Shown: positions 1-8,190 of the stretch, piece after piece
Layout of the letters: each line of letters begins with the position of its first letter
Numbering within the stretch: position 1 is the first letter of the stretch
DNA from: Synechococcus sp. MED850
Lineage (GTDB): Bacteria; Cyanobacteriota; Cyanobacteriia; PCC-6307; Cyanobiaceae
Direction of reading: 5' to 3'
DNA length: 18,435 bases
NCBI GenBank assembly: GCA_002700765.1
Contig: PAEP01000004.1
Coordinates: 10,073-28,507, forward strand
The notes under the pieces: generated by a model
What the model saw: only the letters and a program-made list of their open reading frames with translations
Told to the model about the DNA's origin: nothing
The model's database searches: none
Position numbers and translations under genes: made by a program

Positions 1-98
1 ACCATTTGCTGAGACTTTGCTGCCGGCTCCGTCGTCGCCCCGCTCGGTCGCTGCAGACTCTCGGCGCTGCTGAATTCCTGCCAGCCGCCCTTCGGCAT
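1..98 (-). CDS. SUI1/YciH-family translation factor, N-terminal part (gene runs off the left edge)
   Basis: Reading leftward from an ATG at 98, the frame stays open to the window edge (32 full codons). The N-terminus begins MPKGGWQEFSSAESLQRP and reaches a QMV segment. From memory, this matches the opening of cyanobacterial SUI1/eIF1-like (YciH) proteins, which start MPKGGWREFSS and enter the SUI1 fold after a short polar linker. The family is related to eIF1 and is thought to affect start-site fidelity in translation; its role in cyanobacteria is not well settled. The conserved SUI1 core lies outside the window, so the call rests on the N-terminal signature alone. As I recall, other marine Synechococcus carry this gene next to trpB; here a hydrolase and a methyltransferase lie between them. 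Confidence 0.7.
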   Translation of the reverse strand, partial: MPKGGWQEFSSAESLQRPSGATTEPAAKSQQM

Positions 99-147
99 CA
101 CCGAATCGTGTTTCTGGTAGCAGTCTTGCCCATGGATCTCACGGAGT

Positions 148-1461
148 TCAGGTGTCGCCGGAACTTCCGAGGTTGCTGAACAGGTCGTCCATCAGCTTGT
201 CCACCCTGTTGCCGAGCCGTGGGATCTCCTGCACGTAGGCGATTGGTCCCGGGTCGTCATAGACGGGGTATGACTTGCGGTCAGCGAAGGCTGGATCGGT
301 GTAGCGGAAGCCGAGATTGCTGATGAAGCTGATGATGTAACTCGGACTGTCCTCAGTCCGCCCGTCCCGGAGGATGCCCGCATCGGAACCGAAGTTGTAC
401 GTCAAACCGGTTTTATGCAGAAAATCCTTGTCAGCAATTGTGTTGTTGTATGGCCTGACATCTTCGCCGTAATTGATGGGGAAGCCTTCGTAGTTAAACG
501 CCACTTCACCAGTGATCTCGTCGATGAACTTTTCCGGTACGCGTGATGGAATGCCGGGCTCGACATTGGGAGGAGATTTCATCGTTTTGTTGCTGCTACC
601 GCCGACACCGAAATTGGCTGTTGACAGTGTTTCGCTGAACGCTTGATTGCCGAGATGCTTCAACAGGATTCGCTGTCCTTTCTTGTTCAGCTTTGAACGG
701 ACATGTTTGCCGTCCGGTTGTGTCCATAGCGGGGCTGCTTGCGGATCGGACTGAATCAGCCAAAGCAGTTTGGCCGTGTCCAGCGATGTCATGGTGATTT
801 CACCGACGTTCCAGTCCTGACCTGTTGCAGGATCGGTCCCCTTGATCTGGATCGTGTCCAGGCCCATCCGCTCGAAGCGGCGGTTCATCGCGCCGATCCG
901 CTTGTTGTCGTGCAGCGTTTTCAGGAGCTCGTTGGTGGCCTGATTGCTGGACACGGTCAGCATCTTTCGCAGTTTCTTGCGGATGTCCGAGAGTGCGATT
1001 CGCTCCTCCGCCGTTTCTTCCAGCAGGAAGAAAGCCAGCGGCAACTTGAATAGCGATGCCGGGTAGGGGGACATGAACACGGTTTCGGATGTGCCAATCC
1101 GGCTGACACCGAGCCGTTCCTTGGCGGGCAGCTCACCAGCGGTGTTGATCCATCGCCGGGATCCATCCCACCGTTTCTGATTCCACCGCTGCCAGGTGAT
1201 GTTGGTGGTGTTGAAGTCTCCATCCAGATCGCTGATCAGGCCACGGGGCTGATCACGCGAGAGGATCACATTGGCGGCCTCCAGGAGGTTGCCCTCGCCA
1301 TCGAGAGCGATGACGGCCAGATCAAGATTGGGGCGCTCGTTCAGGACCGCTGCCCGTCCCGCTGGGAAGACGTTTTCCTCAGGACCGAAATCATGAATGC
1401 GTTTCCAGCGCATGTCCCGAAGAGCCGAGCGGAGCTGCTTGGCGAGATTCACGGCCACCAC
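148..1461 (-). CDS. Serine hydrolase of the class A beta-lactamase / PBP fold
   Basis: The 437-residue protein carries the three hallmarks of the penicillin-recognising serine hydrolase fold in the right order: S-L-F-K at residues 136-139 (nucleophile Ser and general-base Lys), S-S-N at 171-173 (SxN motif, in place of the SDN of true class A beta-lactamases), and H-K-T-G at 349-352. The spacing from SxxK to SxN is short and the KTG box lies late, as in class A-like enzymes with a long insertion. I see no signal peptide or lipobox, so the product may be cytosolic, which is odd for a cell-wall enzyme. The first 130 residues form an extra N-terminal region rich in Trp and Asn. The substrate is unknown, and I would not call it a resistance enzyme. 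GTG at 1461 is the longest start; an in-frame ATG sits 16 codons further in (MRWKRIHDFG), and no clear ribosome site separates them. It is divergent from the methyltransferase gene and lies 49 bases upstream of the SUI1-like gene. Confidence 0.8.
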   Translation of the reverse strand: MVAVNLAKQLRSALRDMRWKRIHDFGPEENVFPAGRAAVLNERPNLDLAVIALDGEGNLLEAANVILSRDQPRGLISDLDGDFNTTNITWQRWNQKRWDGSRRWINTAGELPAKERLGVSRIGTSETVFMSPYPASLFKLPLAFFLLEETAEERIALSDIRKKLRKMLTVSSNQATNELLKTLHDNKRIGAMNRRFERMGLDTIQIKGTDPATGQDWNVGEITMTSLDTAKLLWLIQSDPQAAPLWTQPDGKHVRSKLNKKGQRILLKHLGNQAFSETLSTANFGVGGSSNKTMKSPPNVEPGIPSRVPEKFIDEITGEVAFNYEGFPINYGEDVRPYNNTIADKDFLHKTGLTYNFGSDAGILRDGRTEDSPSYIISFISNLGFRYTDPAFADRKSYPVYDDPGPIAYVQEIPRLGNRVDKLMDDLFSNLGSSGDT

Positions 1462-1586
1462 TGGGAATCAACGCCATCATCATCTTTGGCATTGTTTTTT
1501 CGCACGACTGGGTGCAGCTGCGATCGATGGATCCGCAGCCTGCGCCGTGCAGACTCGCCACCACCAACCCGTTCGCTGCTGCTGCG

Positions 1587-2546
1587 ATGACCCAAGCTGC
1601 CGCCACACCTGGCTGGGCTGACTCCAGTCGCGGGCTTGGTCGTCTGATTGAACGCTTGATCAGCATCGGCTTGTTGCGTCGGCCGTTGTTCTTTCAGGCG
1701 CGTCAGCTGATCATCCGCACGGCGGAGCGCAATGGCATCCCCTGGCGTCAGCGCCGGGCCGAGCTTCGTGAAGCAGCAGAGCCGTTGCTTGCGGCCAGCA
1801 GAAACCCTGACCTCCTGCCGCCTGACTATTACGTTGCTCGTTTCCATGCCTATGAGCAGGGCAACCTCTGCTGGCAGGCAGCGGCGGAGGCGGAGCAAGC
1901 CACCGATGCCATGGCGCTGCGGGTCTGGCCGGACGATGCACTCACGCCGGATCAGGCTCAGCAACGACTGCGGGACGCAATCCATGCATCAGTCGAGCCG
2001 CTGCTGCAGGGGCCGATGTGCCGTGTTCTGGACCTTGGCTGCTCTGTCGGTGTCAGCACCCAAGCCCTGGCCTGCTGGCTGAATGATCGGGCCGATCGGG
2101 CCGGAGTTGACCGGCCGGAGCTGATCGGTCTGGATCTGTCACCGGACATGCTGGCCGTAGCGCAGGTGCGGGATCGCGAAGGGCTGGTGCGGGAATGGCG
2201 CCATGCAGCGGCTGAGGCGACAGGGTTGGAAGCGGCCTCGTTTGATCTGATCAGCCTTCAGTTCGTCTGCCATGAGCTGCCTCAGCAGGCGACCCATGCC
2301 GTGCTGGCAGAAGCCGCCCGGTTGCTGCGTCCTGGCGGAGCGTTGGTGATGGTGGATCAAGACCCGGAATCGTCGGTGCTGCAACGGCTGCCGGCCGCCA
2401 TCGCAACGTTGCTCAAGAGCACGGAGCCCTACATCGAGGAGTATTTCCAACTCGACATGCCAGCCGCCCTGAAATCCGCTGGGTTTGGGGATCTGAGCAT
2501 CAGCGCCTGTGACCCGCGGCACCGCGTGATTGCCTGCTTACGCTGA
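1587..2546 (+). CDS. Class I SAM-dependent methyltransferase
   Basis: With the ATG at 1587 the product has 319 residues. It has a Rossmann-type SAM-binding motif [12 protein letters not shown], near residues 147-157, followed by the acidic strand-2 motif [11 protein letters not shown] near 179. The segment [13 protein letters not shown] and the post-motif loop [12 protein letters not shown] complete the UbiE/Methyltransf_11 pattern. The N-terminal 140 residues form a helical extension containing [20 protein letters not shown], which I recall from related cyanobacterial proteins of unknown substrate. In-frame starts also exist at 1512 (GTG) and 1527 (ATG). I prefer 1587 because the extra upstream residues look like low-complexity read-through, but no start has a convincing Shine-Dalgarno. 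The stop lies 22 bases before the trpB start, so the two are probably co-transcribed. The methyl acceptor cannot be inferred. Confidence 0.85.
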   Translation: MTQAAATPGWADSSRGLGRLIERLISIGLLRRPLFFQARQLIIRTAERNGIPWRQRRAELREAAEPLLAASRNPDLLPPDYYVARFHAYEQGNLCWQAAAEAEQATDAMALRVWPDDALTPDQAQQRLRDAIHASVEPLLQGPMCRVLDLGCSVGVSTQALACWLNDRADRAGVDRPELIGLDLSPDMLAVAQVRDREGLVREWRHAAAEATGLEAASFDLISLQFVCHELPQQATHAVLAEAARLLRPGGALVMVDQDPESSVLQRLPAAIATLLKSTEPYIEEYFQLDMPAALKSAGFGDLSISACDPRHRVIACLR

Positions 2547-2568
2547 CGCCACGACAGTTCTTGGCTCC

Positions 2569-3825
2569 GTGACCAGCACCCTGCCGACAAGCGCTAGCCC
2601 GGACCCCGCCGGACTGGATCCATCCGCCCGCCCCGGTGCGCACGGCCGGTTCGGTCGCTTTGGCGGGCAGTATGTGCCGGAAACCCTGATGCCGGCCCTG
2701 GCAGAGCTGGAGCAGGCTGCAGCGCAGGCGTGGAAAGACCCGTCATTCACCGGGGAACTGAACCGGCTGCTGAAGAACTACGTCGGCCGTGCCACGCCGT
2801 TGTACGAGGCCGAGCGGCTCACGGCCCACTACCGACGTGCCGACGGAGGTCCGCGCATCTGGCTCAAGCGTGAGGACCTCAATCACACAGGCGCTCACAA
2901 GATCAACAATGCCCTGGGGCAGGCGCTGCTGGCGCTGCGCATGGGCAAACAGCGAATCATTGCTGAAACCGGAGCCGGCCAACATGGTGTGGCGACGGCC
3001 ACGGTCTGCGCTCGCTTCGGTTTGCAGTGCGTGATCTACATGGGCGCGGAAGACATGCGCCGCCAGGCCCTCAATGTGTTCCGGATGCGTCTGCTCGGGG
3101 CCACGGTGCAGCCCGTCACGGCCGGCACAGCCACCTTGAAAGATGCCACCAGTGAAGCGATCCGCGACTGGGTCACCAATGTGGAATCGACGCATTACAT
3201 CCTTGGCTCCGTCGCTGGACCGCACCCATACCCGATGCTGGTGCGGGACTTCCATGCCGTGATCGGTGAAGAGTCCAAGCAGCAGTGTCAGGAGGCCTTC
3301 GGTCGATTGCCCGATGTCCTGATGGCGTGCGTGGGTGGTGGCTCCAACGCGATGGGTTTGTTCCATCCCTTTGTGGAGAACACCGACGTACGACTGATCG
3401 GCGTGGAAGCCGCCGGAGATGGTGTCGCCACCGGACGACATGCCGCCACGATCACTGAAGGTCGGGCAGGGGTGCTGCATGGCGCCATGAGCCTGCTGCT
3501 GCAGGACAGCGATGGACAGGTGCAGGAAGCTCACTCGATCAGCGCAGGTCTGGACTATCCAGGCGTTGGTCCGGAACACAGCTATCTGCGGGAGATCGGT
3601 CGGGCTGAATACGCCGCTGTCACTGATCAGCAGGCCTTGGATGCCCTGCGCCTGGTCAGTGAGCTGGAAGGAATCATTCCGGCACTGGAGACCGCCCATG
3701 CCTTCGCCTGGTTGGAGCAGCTCTGCCCGACGCTTCCTGAGGGAAGTGAAATTGTGATCAATTGTTCAGGCCGCGGCGACAAAGATGTCAACACAGTGGC
3801 TGAAAAGTTGGGTGATCAACTCTGA
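2569..3825 (+). CDS. trpB: Tryptophan synthase beta chain
   Basis: TrpB is the PLP enzyme that condenses indole with serine to make tryptophan, working in an alpha2-beta2 complex with TrpA. The product is 418 residues, the usual length for cyanobacterial TrpB. It shows [16 protein letters not shown] near the N-terminus, the PLP lysine in HTGAHKINN (Lys111 from the GTG start), the catalytic glutamate in AETGAGQHG (about 132), and the phosphate-binding loop [11 protein letters not shown] chose the GTG at 2569, giving MTSTLPTS, because that matches the N-terminus I remember for marine Synechococcus TrpB. A TTG at 2530 would add 13 residues and overlap the methyltransferase gene. No leader peptide or attenuator is visible upstream. 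Other trp genes are absent from this window, as is normal for the scattered trp genes of cyanobacteria. Confidence 0.97.
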   Translation: MTSTLPTSASPDPAGLDPSARPGAHGRFGRFGGQYVPETLMPALAELEQAAAQAWKDPSFTGELNRLLKNYVGRATPLYEAERLTAHYRRADGGPRIWLKREDLNHTGAHKINNALGQALLALRMGKQRIIAETGAGQHGVATATVCARFGLQCVIYMGAEDMRRQALNVFRMRLLGATVQPVTAGTATLKDATSEAIRDWVTNVESTHYILGSVAGPHPYPMLVRDFHAVIGEESKQQCQEAFGRLPDVLMACVGGGSNAMGLFHPFVENTDVRLIGVEAAGDGVATGRHAATITEGRAGVLHGAMSLLLQDSDGQVQEAHSISAGLDYPGVGPEHSYLREIGRAEYAAVTDQQALDALRLVSELEGIIPALETAHAFAWLEQLCPTLPEGSEIVINCSGRGDKDVNTVAEKLGDQL

Positions 3826-3827
3826 AC

Positions 3828-5042
3828 ATGGGTCAACCTCAGCGGTTGGTCTCAAGGACGGTCCGTTCATTTCGAAAACGATTCTGGACTGTTCTTCTGA
3901 TTCTGATCGTGATGGCAACTGGAGTTGTCCTGCATCAGTTTTTGGGCGACGAAGATCAGAATTTGATTCATTCACGGGAGATGTTGCGGCTGACCAGTAC
4001 TCCCCACATCCCCAATGAATTCAAGGATGTTCTGCCAAGGGGGAAGCCGCTGCAGGGAGCTGAAATCCTCAGGGATGCAGAATTGCTTGAAAAGGCTCTA
4101 TACAAAATCCACACAGGCTTGTATGTCATTAATAACTTCAGCCTTGATCTGGAGAAGCCAAGCTTTTCCAGCAAAGGTTATATTTGGATGCGCTGGCAGC
4201 AGCCGTTTCAGGATTATTTGGAAGAAAGTGATCTTGAACTCGTTAATGTCGTCAACCTTGAAAATGATATCAATCCTGAAACGTCGCAGATTACCGCCCT
4301 CCGTGATGTTCAGGTCTATGACGATGGGAGTTACGGCCAGGGTTTTCTGTACACCGGCGAATTTTATATCGATAACCTTGATCTGAGGCGATTTCCGTTT
4401 AACTCCGTCAGCCTTCCCGTTGTTTTGGAAGTTGAAGATCCGATCGGAGATTTAACTTACGAGAATCTGCGGCTGATTCCAGACCTGCGCGACAGCGGCA
4501 TCGGCTTGTATTCCAATTTGTTCGGTTGGCTGACGAAGGGTTGGTCGTTCGGAGAGTTCCGTCATCACTTTGCGTCAGGCTTTGGTGTCAGCCTGCAAGA
4601 CGAGGAATACAGTCAACTGATTTTTGATGTTTCTTATCAGAGGTCCGCGTCATCCGCATTTTGGACGTTGATTCAACCTCTTTTGGTGGTGATGTCTTCG
4701 ATTGTCTTGATCACGCGAGTGCTTACGGAATTCCGCCTCGAAATTCCAATCGCCGTACTGTTGACCTTGATTTTTCTGCAGGATGGTTACAGGTCCGATC
4801 TGCCTAATCTTCCTTATCTGTCCTTTCTGGACTCCATTTATGTGATCGCTTACATCGTCTCGATTGTCAGCTTTGGTTTGGTTCTCTATCTCGAGGATCT
4901 CAAGTTGCAACGGGATGGTTTGTCCGCTTCCGATGAGATCCAGCGGATGTCGAGGCGAATCACTCGCTTCGAGCGGATCTGGCCGCCGGTCTGCCTGCTC
5001 GTGATGGTTGGTCTTTCAACCCTGAATTGGCTGCTGCTTTGA
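3828..5042 (+). CDS. Pentameric ligand-gated ion channel-like membrane protein (Cys-loop-type fold)
   Basis: The 404-residue product has the layout of a prokaryotic pLGIC subunit. Residues 19-37 form an N-terminal hydrophobic segment (signal or anchor). About residues 95-270 are beta-rich, with GYIWMRWQQPF (117-127) resembling the strand around the W-x-D/Q signature, and GEFYIDNLDLRRFPFNSVSL (177-196) resembling the 'fd-lr-FPFD' strand before the Cys-loop position. Four hydrophobic segments follow: M1 about 276-296, preceded by Y-Q-R; M2 about 304-318; M3 about 332-355, after a DLPNLPYLSFLD turn like the M2-M3 loop; and M4 about 385-404 at the very C-terminus. The Cys-loop cysteines are absent, as in GLIC and ELIC. 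Ligand and ion selectivity are unknown. The ATG lies two bases after the trpB stop. Composition differs from the neighbours: 20 of 60 bases are G/C at 4081-4140, against 38 of 60 at 2881-2940 in trpB, which suggests transfer. Another multi-pass beta-domain membrane protein is possible. Confidence 0.6.
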   Translation: MGQPQRLVSRTVRSFRKRFWTVLLILIVMATGVVLHQFLGDEDQNLIHSREMLRLTSTPHIPNEFKDVLPRGKPLQGAEILRDAELLEKALYKIHTGLYVINNFSLDLEKPSFSSKGYIWMRWQQPFQDYLEESDLELVNVVNLENDINPETSQITALRDVQVYDDGSYGQGFLYTGEFYIDNLDLRRFPFNSVSLPVVLEVEDPIGDLTYENLRLIPDLRDSGIGLYSNLFGWLTKGWSFGEFRHHFASGFGVSLQDEEYSQLIFDVSYQRSASSAFWTLIQPLLVVMSSIVLITRVLTEFRLEIPIAVLLTLIFLQDGYRSDLPNLPYLSFLDSIYVIAYIVSIVSFGLVLYLEDLKLQRDGLSASDEIQRMSRRITRFERIWPPVCLLVMVGLSTLNWLLL

Positions 5043-5222
5043 GGGTTGGGTGCGTCTCCCCAGGCGTTCCAGCTTGTTCACAAGAGACGCCATGGGCTTG
5101 TTCAGCGAGATCACAGCCAGCGCATCAGGCTTTACGGAAGCGAGCGGTTGGGCTGCCGCCAGGGGGCGATTGCCACAAGCGGACGGTTCAGCGACCAGGA
5201 CAATGGAATCGGTCTGGGTCAG
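5016..5222 (-). CDS. Possible small protein, CTG start overlapping the hrcA stop
   Basis: Directly after hrcA the minus strand holds an open frame of 68 codons ending at 5016. It could begin at a CTG (5222-5220) that overlaps the hrcA TGA as CTGA, the same geometry as a common ATGA coupling. The translated start would be (M)TQTDSIVLVAEPSACGN, and a later stretch reads MASLVNKLERLGRRTQ. This looks more protein-like than a random shadow. No ATG, GTG or TTG occurs at the front of the frame; the first canonical ones are a GTG and an ATG roughly 36 and 43 codons in, which would leave only about 25-30 residues. It overlaps the 3' end of the channel-like gene by 27 bases. I do not recognise a family. 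It may instead be the decayed remnant of a gene. Confidence 0.3.
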   Translation of the reverse strand: MTQTDSIVLVAEPSACGNRPLAAAQPLASVKPDALAVISLNKPMASLVNKLERLGRRTQPSKQQPIQG

Positions 5223-6193
5223 CTCAGAAGAAGTTCAAGGTGGCGCGCCACACGCTGGACCGCTGCCTTGGCTGTGGCGTAGGCCATTCGCATCGGTCCC
5301 ACCAGGGCCACATGGCCGATGCCATCGCTGCCGCAGCGGTAAGGAGCCTGCACAACCGAACAGGTTTGCAGAGCCCTCTGAGGATGTTCATCACCAATCC
5401 ACACCCCCGCTTCGGGCCCCTCGCTGACGAGAGCACCGGGACGTTCATCGATCAACTCGAGCAGAGGGCGAAGGTCGCTGCTGCTTTGGAATTCCGGCTC
5501 GGCCACCAGCCGGGACAGACCATGAACCACCGCAGGGGAGTCAACGGTCTTGGCTGGTTGGTCGAGCGCTGACCGCAGCACATCACCGCTGCGCTGGAGA
5601 TGGAGCGGAAGGGCGTCCCAGTTGAGGCCGCCCTCCTCGAGCTGGGAATCGGTCCATCGCTCCATGGCGGTCAGGTCCTGCTCGATTCCATGGGGCAGGC
5701 GCAGGTTGAGGTGGCTTGCCCGGCCGCTGTCCTCCACCAGCATCACCAGCAGTCTCTCGCCGCTTTTCACCAGTCGGATCGCTTCCAATTGGGGGGCGGG
5801 TCCGGTGGGGCGGGTGATCAGGCTCATCAGCCCGGTGAAGTCGGTTAATCGGCGTGCCAGCTGCAGCAGAAGGTCATCCAGGGCTGCCCAGCGCAGGCTC
5901 AGACCCGTCAGTTCCCGCTCGAGATGCTGGACCGCCACGCCGGGTTTCGGCAGCAGGAGATCCACGTAATGGCGATAGCCGAGGGGACTGGGGATCCGAC
6001 CGGCGGAGGTGTGGGGCTGGGTGAGAAGACCGCGCCGCTCCAGGGCTCCCATGGCGGAACGAACCGTCGCCGAGCTGGCCTGGATTCCGAAACGTTGCAC
6101 CAGGGTTCGGCTGCCGACCGGTTCAATCGTGTCCACGTAGTGGTGAACGGTCGCCCGAAGCACCTGCTCTTGTCGGGAGGACAAGGGTTTCAT
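5219..6193 (-). CDS. hrcA: Heat-inducible transcription repressor HrcA
   Basis: HrcA represses groESL and other chaperone genes by binding CIRCE operators. In the bacteria where it has been studied, its folding state is set by GroEL. The 324-residue product has the N-terminal winged helix (about residues 5-65), including LSSRQEQVLRATVHHYVDT and SSATVRSAMGALERRGLL, then the family signature HTSAGRIPSPLGYRHYVD at 61-78, followed by the usual weakly conserved GAF-like dimer domain. The length is typical. The start ATG is fused to the rhodanese stop (TGATG), so translation is probably coupled. I looked for a CIRCE repeat (TTAGCACTC-N9-GAGTGCTAA) in the window and found none; the target genes must lie elsewhere. 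A possible short ORF overlaps its stop codon. Confidence 0.95.
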   Translation of the reverse strand: MKPLSSRQEQVLRATVHHYVDTIEPVGSRTLVQRFGIQASSATVRSAMGALERRGLLTQPHTSAGRIPSPLGYRHYVDLLLPKPGVAVQHLERELTGLSLRWAALDDLLLQLARRLTDFTGLMSLITRPTGPAPQLEAIRLVKSGERLLVMLVEDSGRASHLNLRLPHGIEQDLTAMERWTDSQLEEGGLNWDALPLHLQRSGDVLRSALDQPAKTVDSPAVVHGLSRLVAEPEFQSSSDLRPLLELIDERPGALVSEGPEAGVWIGDEHPQRALQTCSVVQAPYRCGSDGIGHVALVGPMRMAYATAKAAVQRVARHLELLLS

Positions 6194-6546
6194 CAGTACC
6201 GGGCGACGGTGGGATCCACCTCAACACTCCAAGCGTCGATTCCGCCCTCAAGGTTCCATACATCCCTGTTGGGGTTCTGTTCCAGCAGCCACAGACCGAA
6301 ATGGAGACTTCGGATCCCGGCATGACACAGCACCACAACCGGGCGTTGGTCACTGAGCCGGACCGGAACGCTCTCCAACCACTCCTGGGAACGGCTTAGG
6401 GGCAAGTGGATCACCTCGCCTGGGAAGCGAGCCAGCGCGAGCTCCCGATCCTCGCGAACATCCACAACCAGGGGCTGTTGCGCATCTCCAGCGAGCCAGC
6501 GCTGCAGCTGAGGAGCGGAGATCGAGCGGGGCTGAACCTGTTCCAT
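6193..6546 (-). CDS. Single-domain rhodanese (sulfurtransferase-like)
   Basis: The product has 117 residues, the size of a single-domain rhodanese such as GlpE. It has the early DVRE box (29-32), the catalytic loop CHAGIRS with Cys74 and Arg79 (six-residue loop, typical of sulfurtransferases), and the closing NLEGGIDAW signature (98-106). Single-domain rhodaneses move sulfane sulfur to acceptors; the acceptor here is unknown. The frame stays open far upstream into the divergent DUF3352 gene, but homology begins at the ATG at 6546 (MEQVQPRSIS), so I place the start there. The stop shares one base with the hrcA start, so the two form a coupled pair, an arrangement that might link sulfur or redox state to heat-shock control. 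Confidence 0.93.
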   Translation of the reverse strand: MEQVQPRSISAPQLQRWLAGDAQQPLVVDVREDRELALARFPGEVIHLPLSRSQEWLESVPVRLSDQRPVVVLCHAGIRSLHFGLWLLEQNPNRDVWNLEGGIDAWSVEVDPTVARY

Positions 6547-6600
6547 GGCGCCATTCTGCGGCGATGGACAAGGATGAAAGGGATTGCATGATGCAGGCCC

Positions 6601-8190
6601 ATGAAGGCCCGCCCCTTCCTCACCACTCTCATCGCTGTGCTGACGGCTCTCCTGCTGCTCACGGCCGGTCTGTTGTGGGGGATGGATCGTCGCAGTCCGT
6701 TGCGGTTGGCAGAGCAGCCGTTGCAGCTGCCGCGGGCCGCTCGGTTCATGCCGCTGGATGCCGATCTCACCCTGCATTGGTTGGTCGATCCAGCCCGTGT
6801 GCCCGCGTATGTGCAAGCGGTGGCGCCCCCCTCGGAACGGCGTGCGGCACGCGATGGAGCTCGTCTGTGGCGGGATGGGCTGTTTGCCTTGGCGGGGTTG
6901 GATTTCGATAACGAACTCGCCAGCTGGATTGGCCCCGAACTCAGCCTGACGCTGATCGACGCGGGTCAGAATCGAGATCTTCCCGGCTGGGTGTTGGCCC
7001 TGTCCAGCAGGGATCGCGACGGCGCCCGACGGTTTTTGCAACGGTTCTGGCAGACCCGCAGCTTCGCCGGTACCGATCTGCGGGTGAGCAGTTATCGCGG
7101 TGTCGGTGTGATCAGCGGTCGAGGCGCGTTGCTCGGTCGTGATCCGCAGCCTCTGGCAACAGCTCTGATCGATGATGAGTTGTTGTTGCTGGGATCTGGT
7201 CGTGGTGTGCTGGAGACCGCCCTGGATGTCTCTCAGTTTCAGGATCAACATCAGCTCGGAAACCAGCAGCTGCAACTGCAGCTCGGACAGCTCGGTGAGG
7301 GCGCCGCGGTTCTGACAGCCTCGCCTCGCGCCTTGAAACGCTGGCTGCAGCTGCCTGCAGCGGTCGCAGATCGGCAGGACCTGAATGGATTGGTGGCGTC
7401 ACTGCAGCCGCAGGGTGCTGATCTGAATGTCGAAGCGTTGCTTCAGTTCGAGGCAGGTCTCGACGGGACTCCCTGGCGGGAACCGGTGGATCTGATCAGC
7501 GATGCAGGTGGGCGGACCGTTTGGCTGTCTCTGCTTCAGGATCCAGCACGACTGCTTGATCCTGAGGATCCCCATCCGTTCAGTCAGTGGTTCGGGCCTC
7601 TGCTCGATCAGCAGGTGCAACAACGACCGGCAACAGAGGCGATCGCCGCTGCTGACGATGGGCCGCTCCTCTGGCTGGAGCAGGCCGGAGGTTGGCTGTT
7701 GGCGAGCGGTTCCGGTCATCCAGAGATGACCCTTGTCGATCAACAGCTCGCTCGCGATGGCCTGAGCCGTTCGGAGCTCAACGATGAAGGCGAGCCATTG
7801 CAGGTCTGGACCCGGCTTGAGCGCCGACGCGGCCGCGCCGATGGACTGGAGGCGAAGCTCGCTCTGGCAAGCGTGGAGGAATCGGCTCAGACCTGGTGGG
7901 GGGCCTCACTGGAGCTGCTGCATCAACGGCTTGATCGACGGGCCCTCAAACCGCGCCTGATCCAGTGGCAACGTCTCAAGGCCGATCATCAACCGAGCCA
8001 AGCGCTGCTGCTCGCGGCTGATCCGGCCAAGCAGGTGATGGCGCGCTGGCGCCCTTGGACTCTGTTGCAGGCCTTGTCCGGGCAGCCACTGCAGCCCCGG
8101 GTGCATGGTCTCGTTCTGGGGGTGGAGGCCGATCGTCAGGATGGGGATCAAACGGTGATCCCCCTGCATGCCCGTCTCGAATTCGGGTGA
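6601..8190 (+). CDS. DUF3352 family membrane-anchored protein
   Basis: The 529-residue product starts with a short basic stretch and one hydrophobic helix (about residues 7-28), then a long soluble region, so it is probably anchored in the plasma or thylakoid membrane and faces the periplasm or lumen. The post-helix motif ARFMPLDADLTLHWLVDP, the DGLFALAGLDFDNELASWIGPE segment and the repeated pairing of short hydrophobic strands match the cyanobacterial DUF3352 family as I remember it. No enzyme motif is visible. It is divergent from the rhodanese-hrcA pair across a 54-base spacer and overlaps the downstream phosphatase gene by 23 bases. The function is unknown. ATGs at 6564, 6588 and 6591 are out of frame; ATG 6601 is the first in frame. 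Confidence 0.85.
   Translation: MKARPFLTTLIAVLTALLLLTAGLLWGMDRRSPLRLAEQPLQLPRAARFMPLDADLTLHWLVDPARVPAYVQAVAPPSERRAARDGARLWRDGLFALAGLDFDNELASWIGPELSLTLIDAGQNRDLPGWVLALSSRDRDGARRFLQRFWQTRSFAGTDLRVSSYRGVGVISGRGALLGRDPQPLATALIDDELLLLGSGRGVLETALDVSQFQDQHQLGNQQLQLQLGQLGEGAAVLTASPRALKRWLQLPAAVADRQDLNGLVASLQPQGADLNVEALLQFEAGLDGTPWREPVDLISDAGGRTVWLSLLQDPARLLDPEDPHPFSQWFGPLLDQQVQQRPATEAIAAADDGPLLWLEQAGGWLLASGSGHPEMTLVDQQLARDGLSRSELNDEGEPLQVWTRLERRRGRADGLEAKLALASVEESAQTWWGASLELLHQRLDRRALKPRLIQWQRLKADHQPSQALLLAADPAKQVMARWRPWTLLQALSGQPLQPRVHGLVLGVEADRQDGDQTVIPLHARLEFG

Noticed and set aside
2743..3699. A 318-codon minus-strand frame opposite trpB.
   Set aside because: It is a shadow of a strongly conserved, high-GC gene; its translation shows no fold or motif.
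5091..5572. Plus-strand frames after the channel gene (for example from the ATG at 5091).
   Set aside because: They run into the antisense of hrcA and become Pro/Arg-rich there; only the first 40 codons are outside hrcA and show no family.
6547..6600. CIRCE operator near hrcA.
   Set aside because: No TTAGCACTC/GAGTGCTAA pair is present here or elsewhere in the window.
6547..7275. Upstream extension of the rhodanese frame by 243 codons on the minus strand.
   Set aside because: It runs antisense through the DUF3352 gene, is Gln/His-rich without domain features, and the rhodanese homology begins at the ATG at 6546.
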